Positions 48,853-60,744 are shown, counted from the first letter of the stretch. The stretch is 64,000 nt of DNA from Planctomycetes bacterium B3_Pla (GCA_005223045.1 NJBM01000022.1:1-64000); one strand, 5' to 3'. A program made the numbers and translations. The notes: a model not told the origin generated them from the sequence alone.

Positions 48853-49416
48853 ATGAACAAACGAAGAACCACGGGACTGAAGAAGCTTTTGTTGGCAATT
48901 GCGGCTGGCCTGTTCATCTGGACTTCCGCCGCGTCGGCCCAGGATACTCTGGCAGACCTCTTACAACAGACAGGGTGCAACTGGATCATCGGCAAATGGG
49001 TCGGAGAGACCTCCGACGGCCAGAAGTACGAGATCGAGTACAAATGGGCGCTGAAGGACCACGTCGTCTCGGTGCACTTCAAAGGGTTCAACATCGAATA
49101 TCACGGCATAATCTTCTACAAGGCCGACGCTGAGGAGGTCGTCCAGATAGGAGTAGACAACAACGGTGGCAACGGCAAGGGTACCTGGGTAGCCGAGAAC
49201 GGCAAAGCTGTCTGGAGAAACGAGGTCCCCGGAGAGTACGGCGAGGTAAACAGGATGGGATTTGTCTACACGAAGATCGATGCCCAGACGATGAAGGCGG
49301 ACGTTCACGGGATGGACGAATACGGCGAACTTTCCGAAGAGCCAGTCGGCACGCTGGAATACAAACGCCAGAAGACGCAGCCGAAAAAGACAGCAGCAAC
49401 CACGACGCAACAATAG
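48853..49416 (+). CDS. Secreted hypothetical protein
   Basis: 187 residues; signal peptide ending 'TSAASAQ'. The mature part is beta-rich ('CNWIIGKWVGETSDGQKYEI', 'GTWVAENGKAVWRNEVPGEY') with a polar Lys/Thr/Gln tail. It resembles DUF1579-like 'lipocalin-like' proteins; family not certain. Confidence 0.7.
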   Translation: MNKRRTTGLKKLLLAIAAGLFIWTSAASAQDTLADLLQQTGCNWIIGKWVGETSDGQKYEIEYKWALKDHVVSVHFKGFNIEYHGIIFYKADAEEVVQIGVDNNGGNGKGTWVAENGKAVWRNEVPGEYGEVNRMGFVYTKIDAQTMKADVHGMDEYGELSEEPVGTLEYKRQKTQPKKTAATTTQQ

Positions 49417-49480
49417 CTCCGAAGCAATACGGCAGCTTGTCACAGCCGGGTAAGACAGAGCAGCGCTCGTATCAGAGAGT

Positions 49481-50416
49481 TTACACAAGCGGCTCGTAGA
49501 ACTTGTCCGGCCTTGGGCCGAGAGTGTTTTGCAGAGTGCCCAGCTTCTCGATGCTTGCTTCTATGCGGTCGCCGGCTTTTAGGAAATTGCCCGTTGGGAA
49601 GCCTACGCCCGCCGGCGTGCCGGTGGCGATGACGTCGCCCGGTTCGAGCGTCATCAGGTGGCTGACAAACGAGACGATCTGTGCGACGGTGTGAATCATC
49701 TGCGAGCTATTCGCGTTCTGGCGCACCTCGCCGTTGACCGTCAGCTTCATATCGAGGTTCTGCACGTCTTCGATTTCGTCGGCGGTCAGCAGGTACGGTC
49801 CCATCGGGCAAAAGCCGTCGGCCCACTTGCCGTTGAGCCAATCGTAAAATTCGTCCCAGGGCCGTTTGGCGCGATTGTTTCTGAACGTTACGGTCCGTGC
49901 CGAGACGTCGTTGGCGATAGTATAGCCCGCCACAATCTCCAGAGCCTTGTCAATCGCGACGTCTTTGGCTTTCCTGCCGATGACAACCGCAAGCTCGAGT
50001 TCGTAATCTATCGTCTCGCTGTAAGCGGGCCAGGGGATCTGATCGCCGGGACCTGCCACTGCCGTTGCCGGCATGATGAACGGCCGCGGCACCGTCGTAA
50101 CGCGAGGCGAATCCGAGAGCCCCAGCTTGCCTCCGCCTTCCTTGATATGCTCGGCGTAGTTGCCGGCAAGAGCCAGCACCTTGCCCGGCCGGGGGATTGG
50201 CGCTAATAGCTTAACAGAGTCAAGAGCAACCGACGCCTCGGTGGATTTCTCTAATTCGGCAAGCTGCGCAAGGCAAGCCGGGCCTCTTTCGAGGATTTCC
50301 TTGACGCTCCGAGGCGTATTTGAATCCTGCCAAGCCGATACGATGTCGATCAGCCCCTCGTTGGTTAGTATCCCGCACGAGGCAGAGCCATCTTTTGAAT
50401 ACGTAGCTAATTTCAT
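49481..50416 (-). CDS. Fumarylacetoacetate hydrolase family protein
   Basis: 311 residues. The FAH fold has 'GNYAEHIKEGG', 'IDYELELAVVIGRKAKDV', 'PSETIDYELELA'-type metal Glu, and 'DVIATGTPAGVGFPTGNFLK'. Hydrolyses or decarboxylates beta-diketone-type acids, e.g. 2-keto-3-deoxy-acid products of sugar degradation. The precise substrate is unknown. Confidence 0.87.
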   Translation of the reverse strand: MKLATYSKDGSASCGILTNEGLIDIVSAWQDSNTPRSVKEILERGPACLAQLAELEKSTEASVALDSVKLLAPIPRPGKVLALAGNYAEHIKEGGGKLGLSDSPRVTTVPRPFIMPATAVAGPGDQIPWPAYSETIDYELELAVVIGRKAKDVAIDKALEIVAGYTIANDVSARTVTFRNNRAKRPWDEFYDWLNGKWADGFCPMGPYLLTADEIEDVQNLDMKLTVNGEVRQNANSSQMIHTVAQIVSFVSHLMTLEPGDVIATGTPAGVGFPTGNFLKAGDRIEASIEKLGTLQNTLGPRPDKFYEPLV

Positions 50417-50734
50417 AGTCGTTCTTATACCCTGTTCCTGCCGTTATGGGAATAGGCAAATTAGAAATTCATTTGCCACTGTAATCCTTGCCAAATACGT
50501 GTTTAGCCGGAGTTAGCCATCCCCATCCCGATAAACGACAATCAGGATGAGGCTGCCACACAATCGTCATCTCGACTGGAGCCGAAGGCGGAATGGAGAG
50601 ATCTATTTAGAATCGATTTCTCCGCTTCGTCCGGCTACAGAGCGGGCGCACCGGACGATTATTTTGTTGCCGTCCTCCGTAAGGAGTCCCCATGACGGCC
50701 TATTTAGACCTGCCGATTAGCCGAAAGTGACTGT
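50417..50734. other. Intergenic region, no gene
   Basis: 318 bases between two minus-strand genes. It has an inverted motif near 50590-50640 typical of spacer DNA and no coding frame or RNA that I recognise. Confidence 0.3.
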
Positions 50735-51565
50735 CTATCCGGCGGCTTCAGGGCCGGATGACACTTGCAGGCACGCTTTTGTCCTTCCCGCTGCTTTCGG
50801 GGGAGCTTGAAATTGGCTTTGATTGGCTTTGTTTTGCCCGTGCCCGGGGTGGGATAACTTTTGATAAACATCCTGTACTAAAGATGTTACACCTATTTGA
50901 GACGGAGAGAATTGGCTTTGTTTTGCACAATTGGTAGTTTGCTCTTTACAATCGTCAGCATTATCCATAGCCGAATTGACTTCGGCGAGATATTTCTGCT
51001 TGGCGATATCGTTGGCCTCCATTTTGCGCATCAGTTGGAGCTTCTTTAGCTTGGTCATTGTCTTGTCTAAGCTTTGCTCGATCCGCTGTTCATACATAAG
51101 CAGACGTTCGAGGACCCTTGAATGTGCGAAATCATCTATAGCGATACAGCCCAGGCCCTTATCCTCGTGATAGAATCTAACAATGTCCTGGGGCAGGGAC
51201 ATTTTGTAGCACTTATGATAAATCCTCTTGGGGCATCCGATCGCCGGGCCGGTTACCTCACGTCTTAAAAACACCTCGATGGTCTCGTTGTGCATACGCT
51301 CAGCGCGTTTTAGCCGCCATGAGAGGCTGACAATCCGCTCTGCCAACATCAATTCCATGTAGCCGGCGGGGCGCATCTCTGCCAGCATTTTCTCTTTCAG
51401 CAGGTCGTAGTCTTCCCGGCTCTCGTCGAAGACAACGTCGGCGGCGGAAAAAAGCCCGTGCTTGAGCGAATTTTGCGCGACCGCGGCCTTGCCCTCGGCG
51501 GTACGCGGCCCGGTTGACTTTTGAGCGTTTTGTCGATTAGCATGGATTTGAACGTCAGTTGACAT
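50735..51565 (-). CDS. 'NAQKSTGP' family protein with KQSQF-repeat tail
   Basis: 276 residues. The N-terminus 'NRQNAQKSTGPRTAEGKAAVAQ' and 'NSLKHGLFSA' are a family I know as abundant in planctomycete genomes and of unknown role. The C-terminus carries short units ('NCAKQSQFSPSQ', 'QNKANQSQFQ') encoded by CAAAACAAAGCCAATT-type DNA that recurs in the intergenic DNA. The tail may be a repeat element read into the gene. Confidence 0.75.
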   Translation of the reverse strand: MSTDVQIHANRQNAQKSTGPRTAEGKAAVAQNSLKHGLFSAADVVFDESREDYDLLKEKMLAEMRPAGYMELMLAERIVSLSWRLKRAERMHNETIEVFLRREVTGPAIGCPKRIYHKCYKMSLPQDIVRFYHEDKGLGCIAIDDFAHSRVLERLLMYEQRIEQSLDKTMTKLKKLQLMRKMEANDIAKQKYLAEVNSAMDNADDCKEQTTNCAKQSQFSPSQIGVTSLVQDVYQKLSHPGHGQNKANQSQFQAPPKAAGRTKACLQVSSGPEAAG

Positions 51566-51780
51566 AAGAAAACCCCTTTCTGAAATGATTATTGATTATT
51601 TTCTATTGATTATTGTTTGTTTGCGATACCCGCTTTCGCCGGCACAAGTTGACTATTTGCGATTTATTGTTCAATATGCGACATACGACATACTAAATAC
51701 AATATTATTATTGTTAGATATATATCTTATTCAGAGTTGTGTTGGCTGCCAAGGGAAATTTTCAAAAAAATAAATAATTT

Positions 51781-51819
51781 GCCACAGAGAGCCACAGAGA
51801 GCCACAGAGAGCACAGAGG
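51781..51819. repeat. 10-base tandem repeat GCCACAGAGA
   Basis: Three exact copies from 51781 to 51810 followed by a degraded fourth (GCACAGAGG). Confidence 0.85.
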
Positions 51820-51850
51820 AGACAGAGTAAGGATCAGTAATCAAGATCGT

Positions 51851-51916
51851 GTAGGGTGCGATGAATCGCACCATTGACCTGTTCCCACATTATCGGTGCG
51901 ATCCATCGCACCCTAC
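51851..51916. repeat. GTAGGGTGCGATG palindromic repeat pair
   Basis: Arms 51851-51872 and 51895-51916 are inverted copies with one mismatch (GTAGGGTGCGATGAATCGC and its complement), each with an internal GCGAT..ATCGC palindrome. REP-like. Confidence 0.7.
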
Positions 51917-52146
51917 CGACTCGGAGGGCACGAAGAAAAGATCAATAATCAACCAAATTAGACAGGATTGACGCTTGTAAACAGGGCTCAGGGCTATCTT
52001 TTTGCTTTTGACGAGAGGTTTTTTGTATTGTAGTGGATGGATTTCAGGTATACGGTAAGCAAAAAGATAAGCCTGCCCTCTAATGTGAGCGCGGAGCACA
52101 AAGCAGGAGCCACATACTCAATACGAGATACGATATACGCAATTCT

Positions 52147-52176
52147 TTGGCATCGATTGCGAATTCGTTGTATTAT
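52147..52176 (+). promoter_or_regulatory. Sigma70-like promoter of the YhcH gene
   Basis: TTGGCA (52147-52152), 18 bases, TATTAT (52171-52176), about 85 bases ahead of the ATG. Confidence 0.45.
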
Positions 52177-52259
52177 GGTCCGGCATGGGTAAGAAAAACA
52201 GGTGACTGTGGGCTTGTCGAGAGGACTCGACAAGCAATTGCTTCTGGAGAGTTGATATT

Positions 52260-52829
52260 ATGAATAGAAGTCTTGTCTGGTGCCATTTCGTTGTTGGGTT
52301 TGTCACTTGCATTCTGATTCTCGGTTTCACATCCTGTTCAAGGCAGAAGGAGGCCAAAGTACAAATGAAAAGAGACCATATTATCATCGATACGCTTGAT
52401 CGTGCCGAAGACTATTATGACATGCACCCGGCGTTCGAGAAGGCTTTTGCCTTCCTCAGACAGAATTCGTTGAATGAGTTGCCAACCGTCCGGCATGAAA
52501 TTGACGGCGACCGCTTGTTCTGCATGATCAGCAAAGGTCCCGGCCGCAGTCGCGCCGAAGCGAAACTGGAAGCACATCGCAAGTACGTCGATATTCAATA
52601 CGTCATAGCCGGAACGGACGAGATGGGCTTCAAGCCCACCGCCGACTGCAGGCTGCCGGATACGGACTATGACGCCGAAAAGGATATCGGGTTTTTCAAG
52701 GACGAGCCGGAAAGCTGGACGAAGGTGCCGGCTGGCTCATTTGTCATCTTCTTCCCGCAGGATGCTCACGCCCCATTGGTAAGCAGCGGAGAAATCCACA
52801 AAGTCGTATTGAAGATTGCAGCCGAATAA
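52260..52829 (+). CDS. YhcH/YjgK/YiaL-family protein with lipoprotein signal
   Basis: 189 residues after GGAGAG. The DUF386 core has 'GRSRAEAKLEAHRKYVDIQY', 'AGTDEMGFKP' and 'IFFPQDAHAPLV', the Cu/Zn-like cupin of beta-galactosidase-associated or sialic acid proteins. Unusually the N-terminus ('CHFVVGFVTCILILGFTSC') is a lipoprotein signal, so this copy is exported, whereas most are cytoplasmic. Confidence 0.8.
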   Translation: MNRSLVWCHFVVGFVTCILILGFTSCSRQKEAKVQMKRDHIIIDTLDRAEDYYDMHPAFEKAFAFLRQNSLNELPTVRHEIDGDRLFCMISKGPGRSRAEAKLEAHRKYVDIQYVIAGTDEMGFKPTADCRLPDTDYDAEKDIGFFKDEPESWTKVPAGSFVIFFPQDAHAPLVSSGEIHKVVLKIAAE

Positions 52830-53183
52830 GACGAGTTTGGCACAGGTATTGGTAAGCTATTCAACTAATATTGTACCGGACCCCTTTAATTCCTCCCTGT
52901 CTCTAATATCCGGAGTCAACGGACCAGCTATTAACGTCAAGCGTGGTGAATTTCAGGCTCGAATCCATCGCATCGGCATACTAATCCGGCAAAGGAAATG
53001 TGACGTTCCCTCCTATCTATATTTGTAAGTAATAAAACTAAAATAGTACCGGACCCCTCCTTTAATTCGCCCGCTGGTGACACGCCAGCGCGACCGACGG
53101 CATACTCTGCGGTCGGTTCAGTGCTTGTTTGTACTGCTGCACGAACCCGTGCTGAGTCTACAGCACCTCCTTCCTTACAAATG
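52830..53183. repeat. Intergenic region with two GTACCGGACCCC repeats
   Basis: GTACCGGACCCCTTTAATTC (52873-52892) and a variant GTACCGGACCCCTCCTTTAA (53046-) recur about 170 bases apart. In planctomycete genomes I recall this unit beside REP-associated transposase genes, but no transposase is here. No gene is supported. Confidence 0.5.
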
Positions 53184-56100
53184 CTATTTTGCTATTCGGA
53201 TGTCATCAACGATGTATACACTTTCGAATGCCTCTGTGATGGTCTGAGGGGTCTGGAACTGAAGCGCATGCAGGTCTGTAAAATTGCTTGCAAGCAAAGG
53301 CTCGTCGGACACCAATACTTCACCGTCAATGCAAATACAGTACCTTTCCATGTCCAAGTCCAATTCAATATGAATGTCGTGTGCTGTGCTTGGATCGTAT
53401 GAACCGGTCAGTCGCAAGTAGGATCCTCCCTGTGCAAGATGGTAAGCACCATCGTAAAGCCGTAAGACAAGAGCCGCCTCATTATCTGTCGACCGAACAG
53501 AAATTGACATTCCCGCGATAAAGGGCGAAGGAACAATCTCACCGTGTGCTCTGAAGTCGATGTAGTATACTCCGGTTGTGTTGGGTACATTGTCAATAGT
53601 TCCAACTACAGCGTTAACCTCAGTTGTACTTGGTCCACGAACAATCTTCAGTGCTTTCGAACCCAATGCCGTAGAATTTACGACCTCGATCTTACCCGAT
53701 CCTCCCTGCGTGTCCAGGCTGGCGCCTGGCGGGCCGTAGTGCAGAGGATTCGTTGGAGGAGGTGGCGGGGATCCGATTGGATCACTGTCAAAGTCCGCAA
53801 TGAAGTGCGACCGGCTTCCTACTCCCGAGCAGCACGAAACAGCAGCACTTCTAATACCAAGGTAACGAATCTCAGCAAGAGGCAAAACCCGGCTGTATAT
53901 CGCGACCTTATCAATGAGGCCATCCCAATAACGTCCTGTAGCTTGAGCATTCTCGCCGATAAGCACCGGGTAGCTGCCGACGGTAATGCCCCCGGTATCG
54001 GTGTTAGTACCTTCCAAGACGCCATCCAAATAGATTTTAGCTCCATCTATTTTGTTAATAGTAGCGGCCACATGATGCCATTCACCTAAAGGTACTTCGC
54101 TGGCAGTTCTCACAGCCAGCCAACCTCGGGCTGCTCCGTCGGTAAAACCGAAATCCATGGTCTGAGTATCACCGCCTCTGGCGAGTCTCCATGCATTATC
54201 ACCCTTGGCAACAACCGTCTGCCATGTGGCGCCGGCCGCTCGCCAATTGATCCAGACACTCAGCGTAAAGGCATCGGTGATATCGAATATTGTGTCGTTG
54301 CCACAATCCACATAGTCATCCACACCATCTAAGTCCAGTGCCATGCCGGCCAGACCTTCGAGAAAGGTCGGATCGCCGACAACAATACCATGGAGTCCAT
54401 TGACGGAACTATCATTCGCATCGCCGTCCAGCGCGTAGAACGCAACCAGACCATCAGTGCCGGGATCAACCGGCTCAGGAGGCGTGCCCGTGACAATCAC
54501 GTTGTCAATCGCCCACCACCAGTCGTCGCCATCACCTGTATACCGGAAGGCAAAGACAACCTGGCTTTCACCGGCGGCTATACCACTGACGTCGAAGATT
54601 CGCTCGGCGTAAACCGGCTCTTCGCCATTGTCAAACAGCCCACCGCCCGTATAGGCAAAGATCGGAGCCGTCTCGAATGTGCTTCCCCCGTCAAGACTGA
54701 CGAGTACTTCCTGGTTAGAGACACCGCTGCTCATGACGGTCTCAGATTCATAGTGGAGGAAGACTTCGGCCAAACCGGACAGGTCAAGCGACGGAGTCAT
54801 CAGCCATTCGTCCTCGTTCGGATCAGGATCGGCATCGGAATCGATAATCGCGAATTCGGGATGCTCGTTTGGATGGGGCCCAAGTCGATTCACACCCTGC
54901 TCCTGGACGGTGCCCGGTACGTATCGCCCGCCTTTGTCCGTGGTGTGCCACGTTTCCGTTCCGGTATTGCCCAGACCGGAGAAGGCTTTCATTTGCCCCA
55001 ATCCATTGGAGAAGTCTTCCGAGAAGACAGTTAAGGGGCCGCCTTGAGGAGCCGCCACGCTATCGACCACGATGTTGTCGAGCGCAATCCACCAATCCCA
55101 ATTCGGTTCGTAGTGTCGGAAACGCACCTTCACATCCTCCTGATCGGCCGCCACGGCGGAAATGTCCACATCCAAGTGGCCAAAATAACCGTCGGCGTTC
55201 GTATTGTCCGGCGGGCGCGTGGTGGCGCCATTGCTGCTCACGCGACCCGGTGCTACCCGGCTGAACACGTTGGCCCAGGTGTCGCCGCCATCGGTGCTGA
55301 CCTCCACATCGAAAATGGCCGCACCATTGTTGTTCAGTTGCGCCGAAACATCGACGTGCAACCAGACCGTCGCGGACCCGAGCGTGGAGAAAGACGGCGT
55401 GCTTACGTCGTGAGAGGCGCCAGAGTCAACTGGATTCGACTCGCTTTGCTGGTCCGAGTCCGAAATCAGGAACTTACCGGTCGAGGGTGACCCGTCCAGC
55501 GTAGGCGGATTACCTCGACCGCCGGGATTGGTAATCGTCCAGGTTGACGCTTCGCGCGCCATAGGCGTGTCGGTTATTGTCCACCCGTCGGCAGTGAAGC
55601 CGACGTCGCCATCGTACATCTCCACAGTATGGCACAAGAAGTTGGGGTAGGGGCACCATTCCCCTTCGATAGCTGTCACCGTAGTCTTGCCGGGATTCGT
55701 GATGTCAAAGTCCACCTCAAGGTAGCCGCCGCCTTCGAAGGCAGTGATCTGACCCGTCGTCTGGATAAGGTCATTGACTTTATCCCTCTCGTCACCTTCC
55801 AGCACTAACACACCCCAGGTGATATCGATCAGGCCGGCAGCGTCCATCTGGAGGCCGTTTGACTGGATGACGTTGAAGGTGTCAAGCTGAAGGAACAGCT
55901 TCCCGAATGCTCCGGAGGTATCGCCGGGAATAAATATCTTTCCGACATCGATCGTGCCGCCTGCCAAGAATAAAGTGCCTTGACCACCGTTCAATCCAAG
56001 CTTGATCACACCGCACATGGCACCGGGATTCGTGATAACAGGGCCTTCTGGCCCCGTGTTGATCATGACTTCGTCAGTCGCGGTGGGGGCTTGGCCCGTG

Positions 56101-56216
56101 TCCCAGTTGTTCCCAATGTGCCACTTGCCGTGGGGAATATTTTTCCACGTCATAGCGTTGCTGACCGAGCCCAACATCACAACAAGAGCAAGTAGATAAA
56201 CAGTTTTCTTACACAT
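53184..56216 (-). CDS. Secreted multidomain LamG / MAM-like protein
   Basis: 1010 residues; signal peptide 'MCKKTVYLLALVVMLGSVSNA' after GAAGGAGGACTATC, nearly the same leader as the 1-1234 gene. Domains: beta-helix-like N-terminal part (24-180, 'GTLFLAGGTIDVGKIFIPGD'), two MAM/CUB-like beta sandwiches with 'WWIALDNIVVDS' and 'WWWAIDNVIVTG' (about 190-590), LamG (600-770, 'LVAFYALDGDANDSSVNGLH'), and a final beta-sandwich (790-1010). Likely surface-bound and carbohydrate- or matrix-binding. Confidence 0.85.
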   Translation of the reverse strand: MCKKTVYLLALVVMLGSVSNAMTWKNIPHGKWHIGNNWDTGQAPTATDEVMINTGPEGPVITNPGAMCGVIKLGLNGGQGTLFLAGGTIDVGKIFIPGDTSGAFGKLFLQLDTFNVIQSNGLQMDAAGLIDITWGVLVLEGDERDKVNDLIQTTGQITAFEGGGYLEVDFDITNPGKTTVTAIEGEWCPYPNFLCHTVEMYDGDVGFTADGWTITDTPMAREASTWTITNPGGRGNPPTLDGSPSTGKFLISDSDQQSESNPVDSGASHDVSTPSFSTLGSATVWLHVDVSAQLNNNGAAIFDVEVSTDGGDTWANVFSRVAPGRVSSNGATTRPPDNTNADGYFGHLDVDISAVAADQEDVKVRFRHYEPNWDWWIALDNIVVDSVAAPQGGPLTVFSEDFSNGLGQMKAFSGLGNTGTETWHTTDKGGRYVPGTVQEQGVNRLGPHPNEHPEFAIIDSDADPDPNEDEWLMTPSLDLSGLAEVFLHYESETVMSSGVSNQEVLVSLDGGSTFETAPIFAYTGGGLFDNGEEPVYAERIFDVSGIAAGESQVVFAFRYTGDGDDWWWAIDNVIVTGTPPEPVDPGTDGLVAFYALDGDANDSSVNGLHGIVVGDPTFLEGLAGMALDLDGVDDYVDCGNDTIFDITDAFTLSVWINWRAAGATWQTVVAKGDNAWRLARGGDTQTMDFGFTDGAARGWLAVRTASEVPLGEWHHVAATINKIDGAKIYLDGVLEGTNTDTGGITVGSYPVLIGENAQATGRYWDGLIDKVAIYSRVLPLAEIRYLGIRSAAVSCCSGVGSRSHFIADFDSDPIGSPPPPPTNPLHYGPPGASLDTQGGSGKIEVVNSTALGSKALKIVRGPSTTEVNAVVGTIDNVPNTTGVYYIDFRAHGEIVPSPFIAGMSISVRSTDNEAALVLRLYDGAYHLAQGGSYLRLTGSYDPSTAHDIHIELDLDMERYCICIDGEVLVSDEPLLASNFTDLHALQFQTPQTITEAFESVYIVDDIRIAK

Positions 56217-56359
56217 GATAGTCCTCCTTCAAAAAGAGTTAAGTGGATTGCAGTGCTTTGGTTACCCCCCAAAGCAGCCGACAATATATCTTACTGCCGG
56301 TTCATTTTCTTCCAGAAAGTCATCTTCCTTTTATTTCTCACTCAAGGTTGTGGTTTCAT

Positions 56360-56388
56360 ATTGTATCCGCTTTTCCAGCCAGGGACAA
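56360..56388 (-). promoter_or_regulatory. Sigma70-like promoter of the 53184 LamG gene
   Basis: On the minus strand TTGTCC (56383-56388), 17 bases, TACAAT (56360-56365), giving a leader of about 140 bases. Confidence 0.5.
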
Positions 56389-56750
56389 AAACTCTCGCCC
56401 ACAATCTGGCCAACACAGTCATATCACACATATTTTGCCCTTCTATTGAAAAGGCGTTTCTCAACAGGCAAATGTTGACAACAAAATTCAAAAAAAGCGA
56501 AAAAAGTGAAAAAAGTTGCCAAAAGCGCGGATTTGGGCTGTAAAGGCAGATCGAGAATTCGGGAGGGAATTCAGGGGACAATTTTACTTATTTCTCCCTT
56601 TCACTGATGTCATTTCGTATCTTTCTTTGACTGGATTCAGTAAGTAGTATGGGCGGATTTTCCACCGCGAGTTCTTGTATGAGTTCGGATCACACGTCGG
56701 GACTGATTCTTGTCGTGGGGATTTATGCTGGGAATTGCGGCAGAAATAAC

Positions 56751-56779
56751 TTGAATTTGAGAGGGCAATATGGTTTAAT
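56751..56779 (+). promoter_or_regulatory. Sigma70-like promoter of the 56825 gene
   Basis: TTGAAT (56751-56756), 17 bases, TTTAAT (56774-56779), about 45 bases before the ATG. Confidence 0.5.
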
Positions 56780-56824
56780 TGTGATTTAAGGTTCTTTTGC
56801 AGAGAATGGGTTAGGAGTTTTGGG

Positions 56825-57601
56825 ATGACTGTGAGAGAGATCTGGTCTCAAACGGGTAAATGGCTGCGGGTTCACAATCCGCTTGCAGAGGTGGCTCCTC
56901 AGCCTGAAATAGGCGAAGACGGGCTGATCAGTCAGATCAGTGATCCCGGCCGGCCGGCCGTCGAAGAACCCGTGCGAGCCGAAACTCCAGGCGATAAGGT
57001 GATAGTCAGGGCAGTCCCCCCGGCCGAAAGGCACGAATCGCTCGAAAAGCTCCAGCAGGGTTTTGACAAGCTCGTCGACCAACTACAGGGCATAAACGAG
57101 CATCTGGACCGCCAAGCCAGCCGGCACGAGGATTTGATGGGCCGGATCGAACAACTGCCCGAGATGCTCGAGAGCTTTCCCGCCGTCGTGGAGAACCAGA
57201 AGCGGCTGACCGAGCAGCTTCTCGAACAGTTGAAAGGCGCCGCCGCCAAGAACGATCAGTTCGTTGACGCCGTGGACAAAATCCCCACCGAGACCAGCAA
57301 GCAGACTGACGCTTTGTCCAATATCGACCATCAGCTTGCCGCCGCGGCAGATATCGACGTCCAGATGACCGAGAGCTTTAACAACTTCAACGAGTCGCTG
57401 GACAAGCTCAATCAGAGCACCGTCAGCCAGACCGACGGCATCATCCAGATGAGCAAGACTTTTGCCGCCAGCGACAGATACCTCAAGTACATCATATCCA
57501 GGCAGAACAAACGTTTCATGTGGATATTCGTAGCCGCGGTCAGCGTGTGTGTGACAGCCATCGTGATTCTCACCGGCATCATCATTTATCTGAGGAATTG
57601 A
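56825..57601 (+). CDS. Coiled-coil protein with C-terminal membrane anchor
   Basis: 258 residues after TAGGAG. A long helical, heptad-rich middle ('LEKLQQGFDKLVDQLQGINE', 'LTEQLLEQLKGAAAKNDQFV', 'NFNESLDKLNQ') ends in a membrane helix (about 232-256, 'WIFVAAVSVCVTAIVILTGI'). No family recognised. Located directly ahead of hppA, with a separate promoter. Confidence 0.78.
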   Translation: MTVREIWSQTGKWLRVHNPLAEVAPQPEIGEDGLISQISDPGRPAVEEPVRAETPGDKVIVRAVPPAERHESLEKLQQGFDKLVDQLQGINEHLDRQASRHEDLMGRIEQLPEMLESFPAVVENQKRLTEQLLEQLKGAAAKNDQFVDAVDKIPTETSKQTDALSNIDHQLAAAADIDVQMTESFNNFNESLDKLNQSTVSQTDGIIQMSKTFAASDRYLKYIISRQNKRFMWIFVAAVSVCVTAIVILTGIIIYLRN

Positions 57602-57699
57602 AAGAGCCTCTTTTCCCGCACGAGACGGGCTTCATTCGATCCTTTTCACTTCAGAAAAAAACATTTTCGCCGAAATTCTCACACTTGAGACAAAAACAG

Positions 57700-57727
57700 T
57701 TGAAAAAGGATTCGATTTGAGTAAACT
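57700..57727 (+). promoter_or_regulatory. Candidate promoter of hppA
   Basis: TTGAAA (57700-57705), 16 bases, TAAACT (57722-57727). Moderate match. Confidence 0.35.
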
Positions 57728-57789
57728 GGCGAATTCGCATATCCATTGTTTGTGCGATAGTTATGTCCAAAATCGAAAGGAGCAAAAAA

Positions 57790-60219
<2,430 letters not shown>

Positions 60220-60273
60220 TCCGTCGCGTCGCTGTACCGTTGACGCAGACGCTCAATCAAGGTAATCTATCGG

Positions 60274-60302
60274 GGCGGCCTAATCGGCTGCCTCTTTTTT
60301 AT
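60274..60302 (+). terminator. Rho-independent terminator after hppA
   Basis: GGCGGCC / GGCTGCC stem (seven pairs, one G-U) with a TAATC loop, followed by TCTTTTTT. Confidence 0.75.
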
Positions 60303-60322
60303 TGAAGATAAGGATATAGAAC

Positions 60323-60697
60323 TTGGCAAGTGAGCAGAATAAAAGGGCAAGGGCGTTTGCCTTGGCTGCGGCGAAGCTGGCGGCTGAGCGGCATTGCAAC
60401 GATATCGTGGTCATGAACCTGACGGGCATCTCGCCCGCTACGGATTATTTCGTGATCGCCACCGGCACAAGCGACAGGCAGATGCGCGCACTGGCCGATG
60501 AGATATGTCAGGATGCGAAGAAGCAGGATGTGCAGCGCTTCGGCAGGGCCGGCTACGAGCAGGCACGCTGGATACTGCTCGACTTTGTTGACGTCGTAAT
60601 CCACATCTTCGACGCCGAATATAGAGACTACTACGACCTGGAGCTGCTCTGGGGAGACGCAGAACGATTGACTATCGATGACAAGAAAGAGCCGTAA
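60323..60697 (+). CDS. rsfS: RsfS ribosome silencing factor
   Basis: 124 residues with a TTG start (AAGG upstream). 'CNDIVVMNLTGISPATDYFV', 'ATGTSDRQMRALADEI' and 'WILLDFVDVVIHIFDAEYRDYYDLELLW' contain the DUF143/Iojap signature. It binds uL14 and prevents subunit joining in starvation. Confidence 0.93.
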   Translation: MASEQNKRARAFALAAAKLAAERHCNDIVVMNLTGISPATDYFVIATGTSDRQMRALADEICQDAKKQDVQRFGRAGYEQARWILLDFVDVVIHIFDAEYRDYYDLELLWGDAERLTIDDKKEP

Positions 60698-60712
60698 GGG
60701 ATGCCCCCCCTT

Positions 60713-60739
60713 GTCATTCCCGCGAAAGCGGGAATCCAG
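60713..60739. repeat. Left palindromic repeat of the GIY-YIG cassette
   Basis: GTCATTCCCGCGAAAGCGGG...: a hairpin with ATTCCCGC/GCGGGAAT arms. Partner copy at 61054-61080 in inverse orientation. Confidence 0.8.
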
Positions 60740-60744
60740 AAGCG

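Larger units (their letters stand above)
51566..52259. other. Repeat-rich intergenic region
   Basis: Holds a 10-base tandem array (51781-51819), a palindromic pair (51851-51916) and the promoter of the YhcH gene (52147-52176). No gene is supported. Confidence 0.5.
56217..56824. other. Divergent intergenic region with two promoters
   Basis: 608 bases between divergent genes. Promoters at 56360-56388 (minus) and 56751-56779 (plus), and an A-rich tract at about 56483-56515. No gene seen. Confidence 0.45.
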
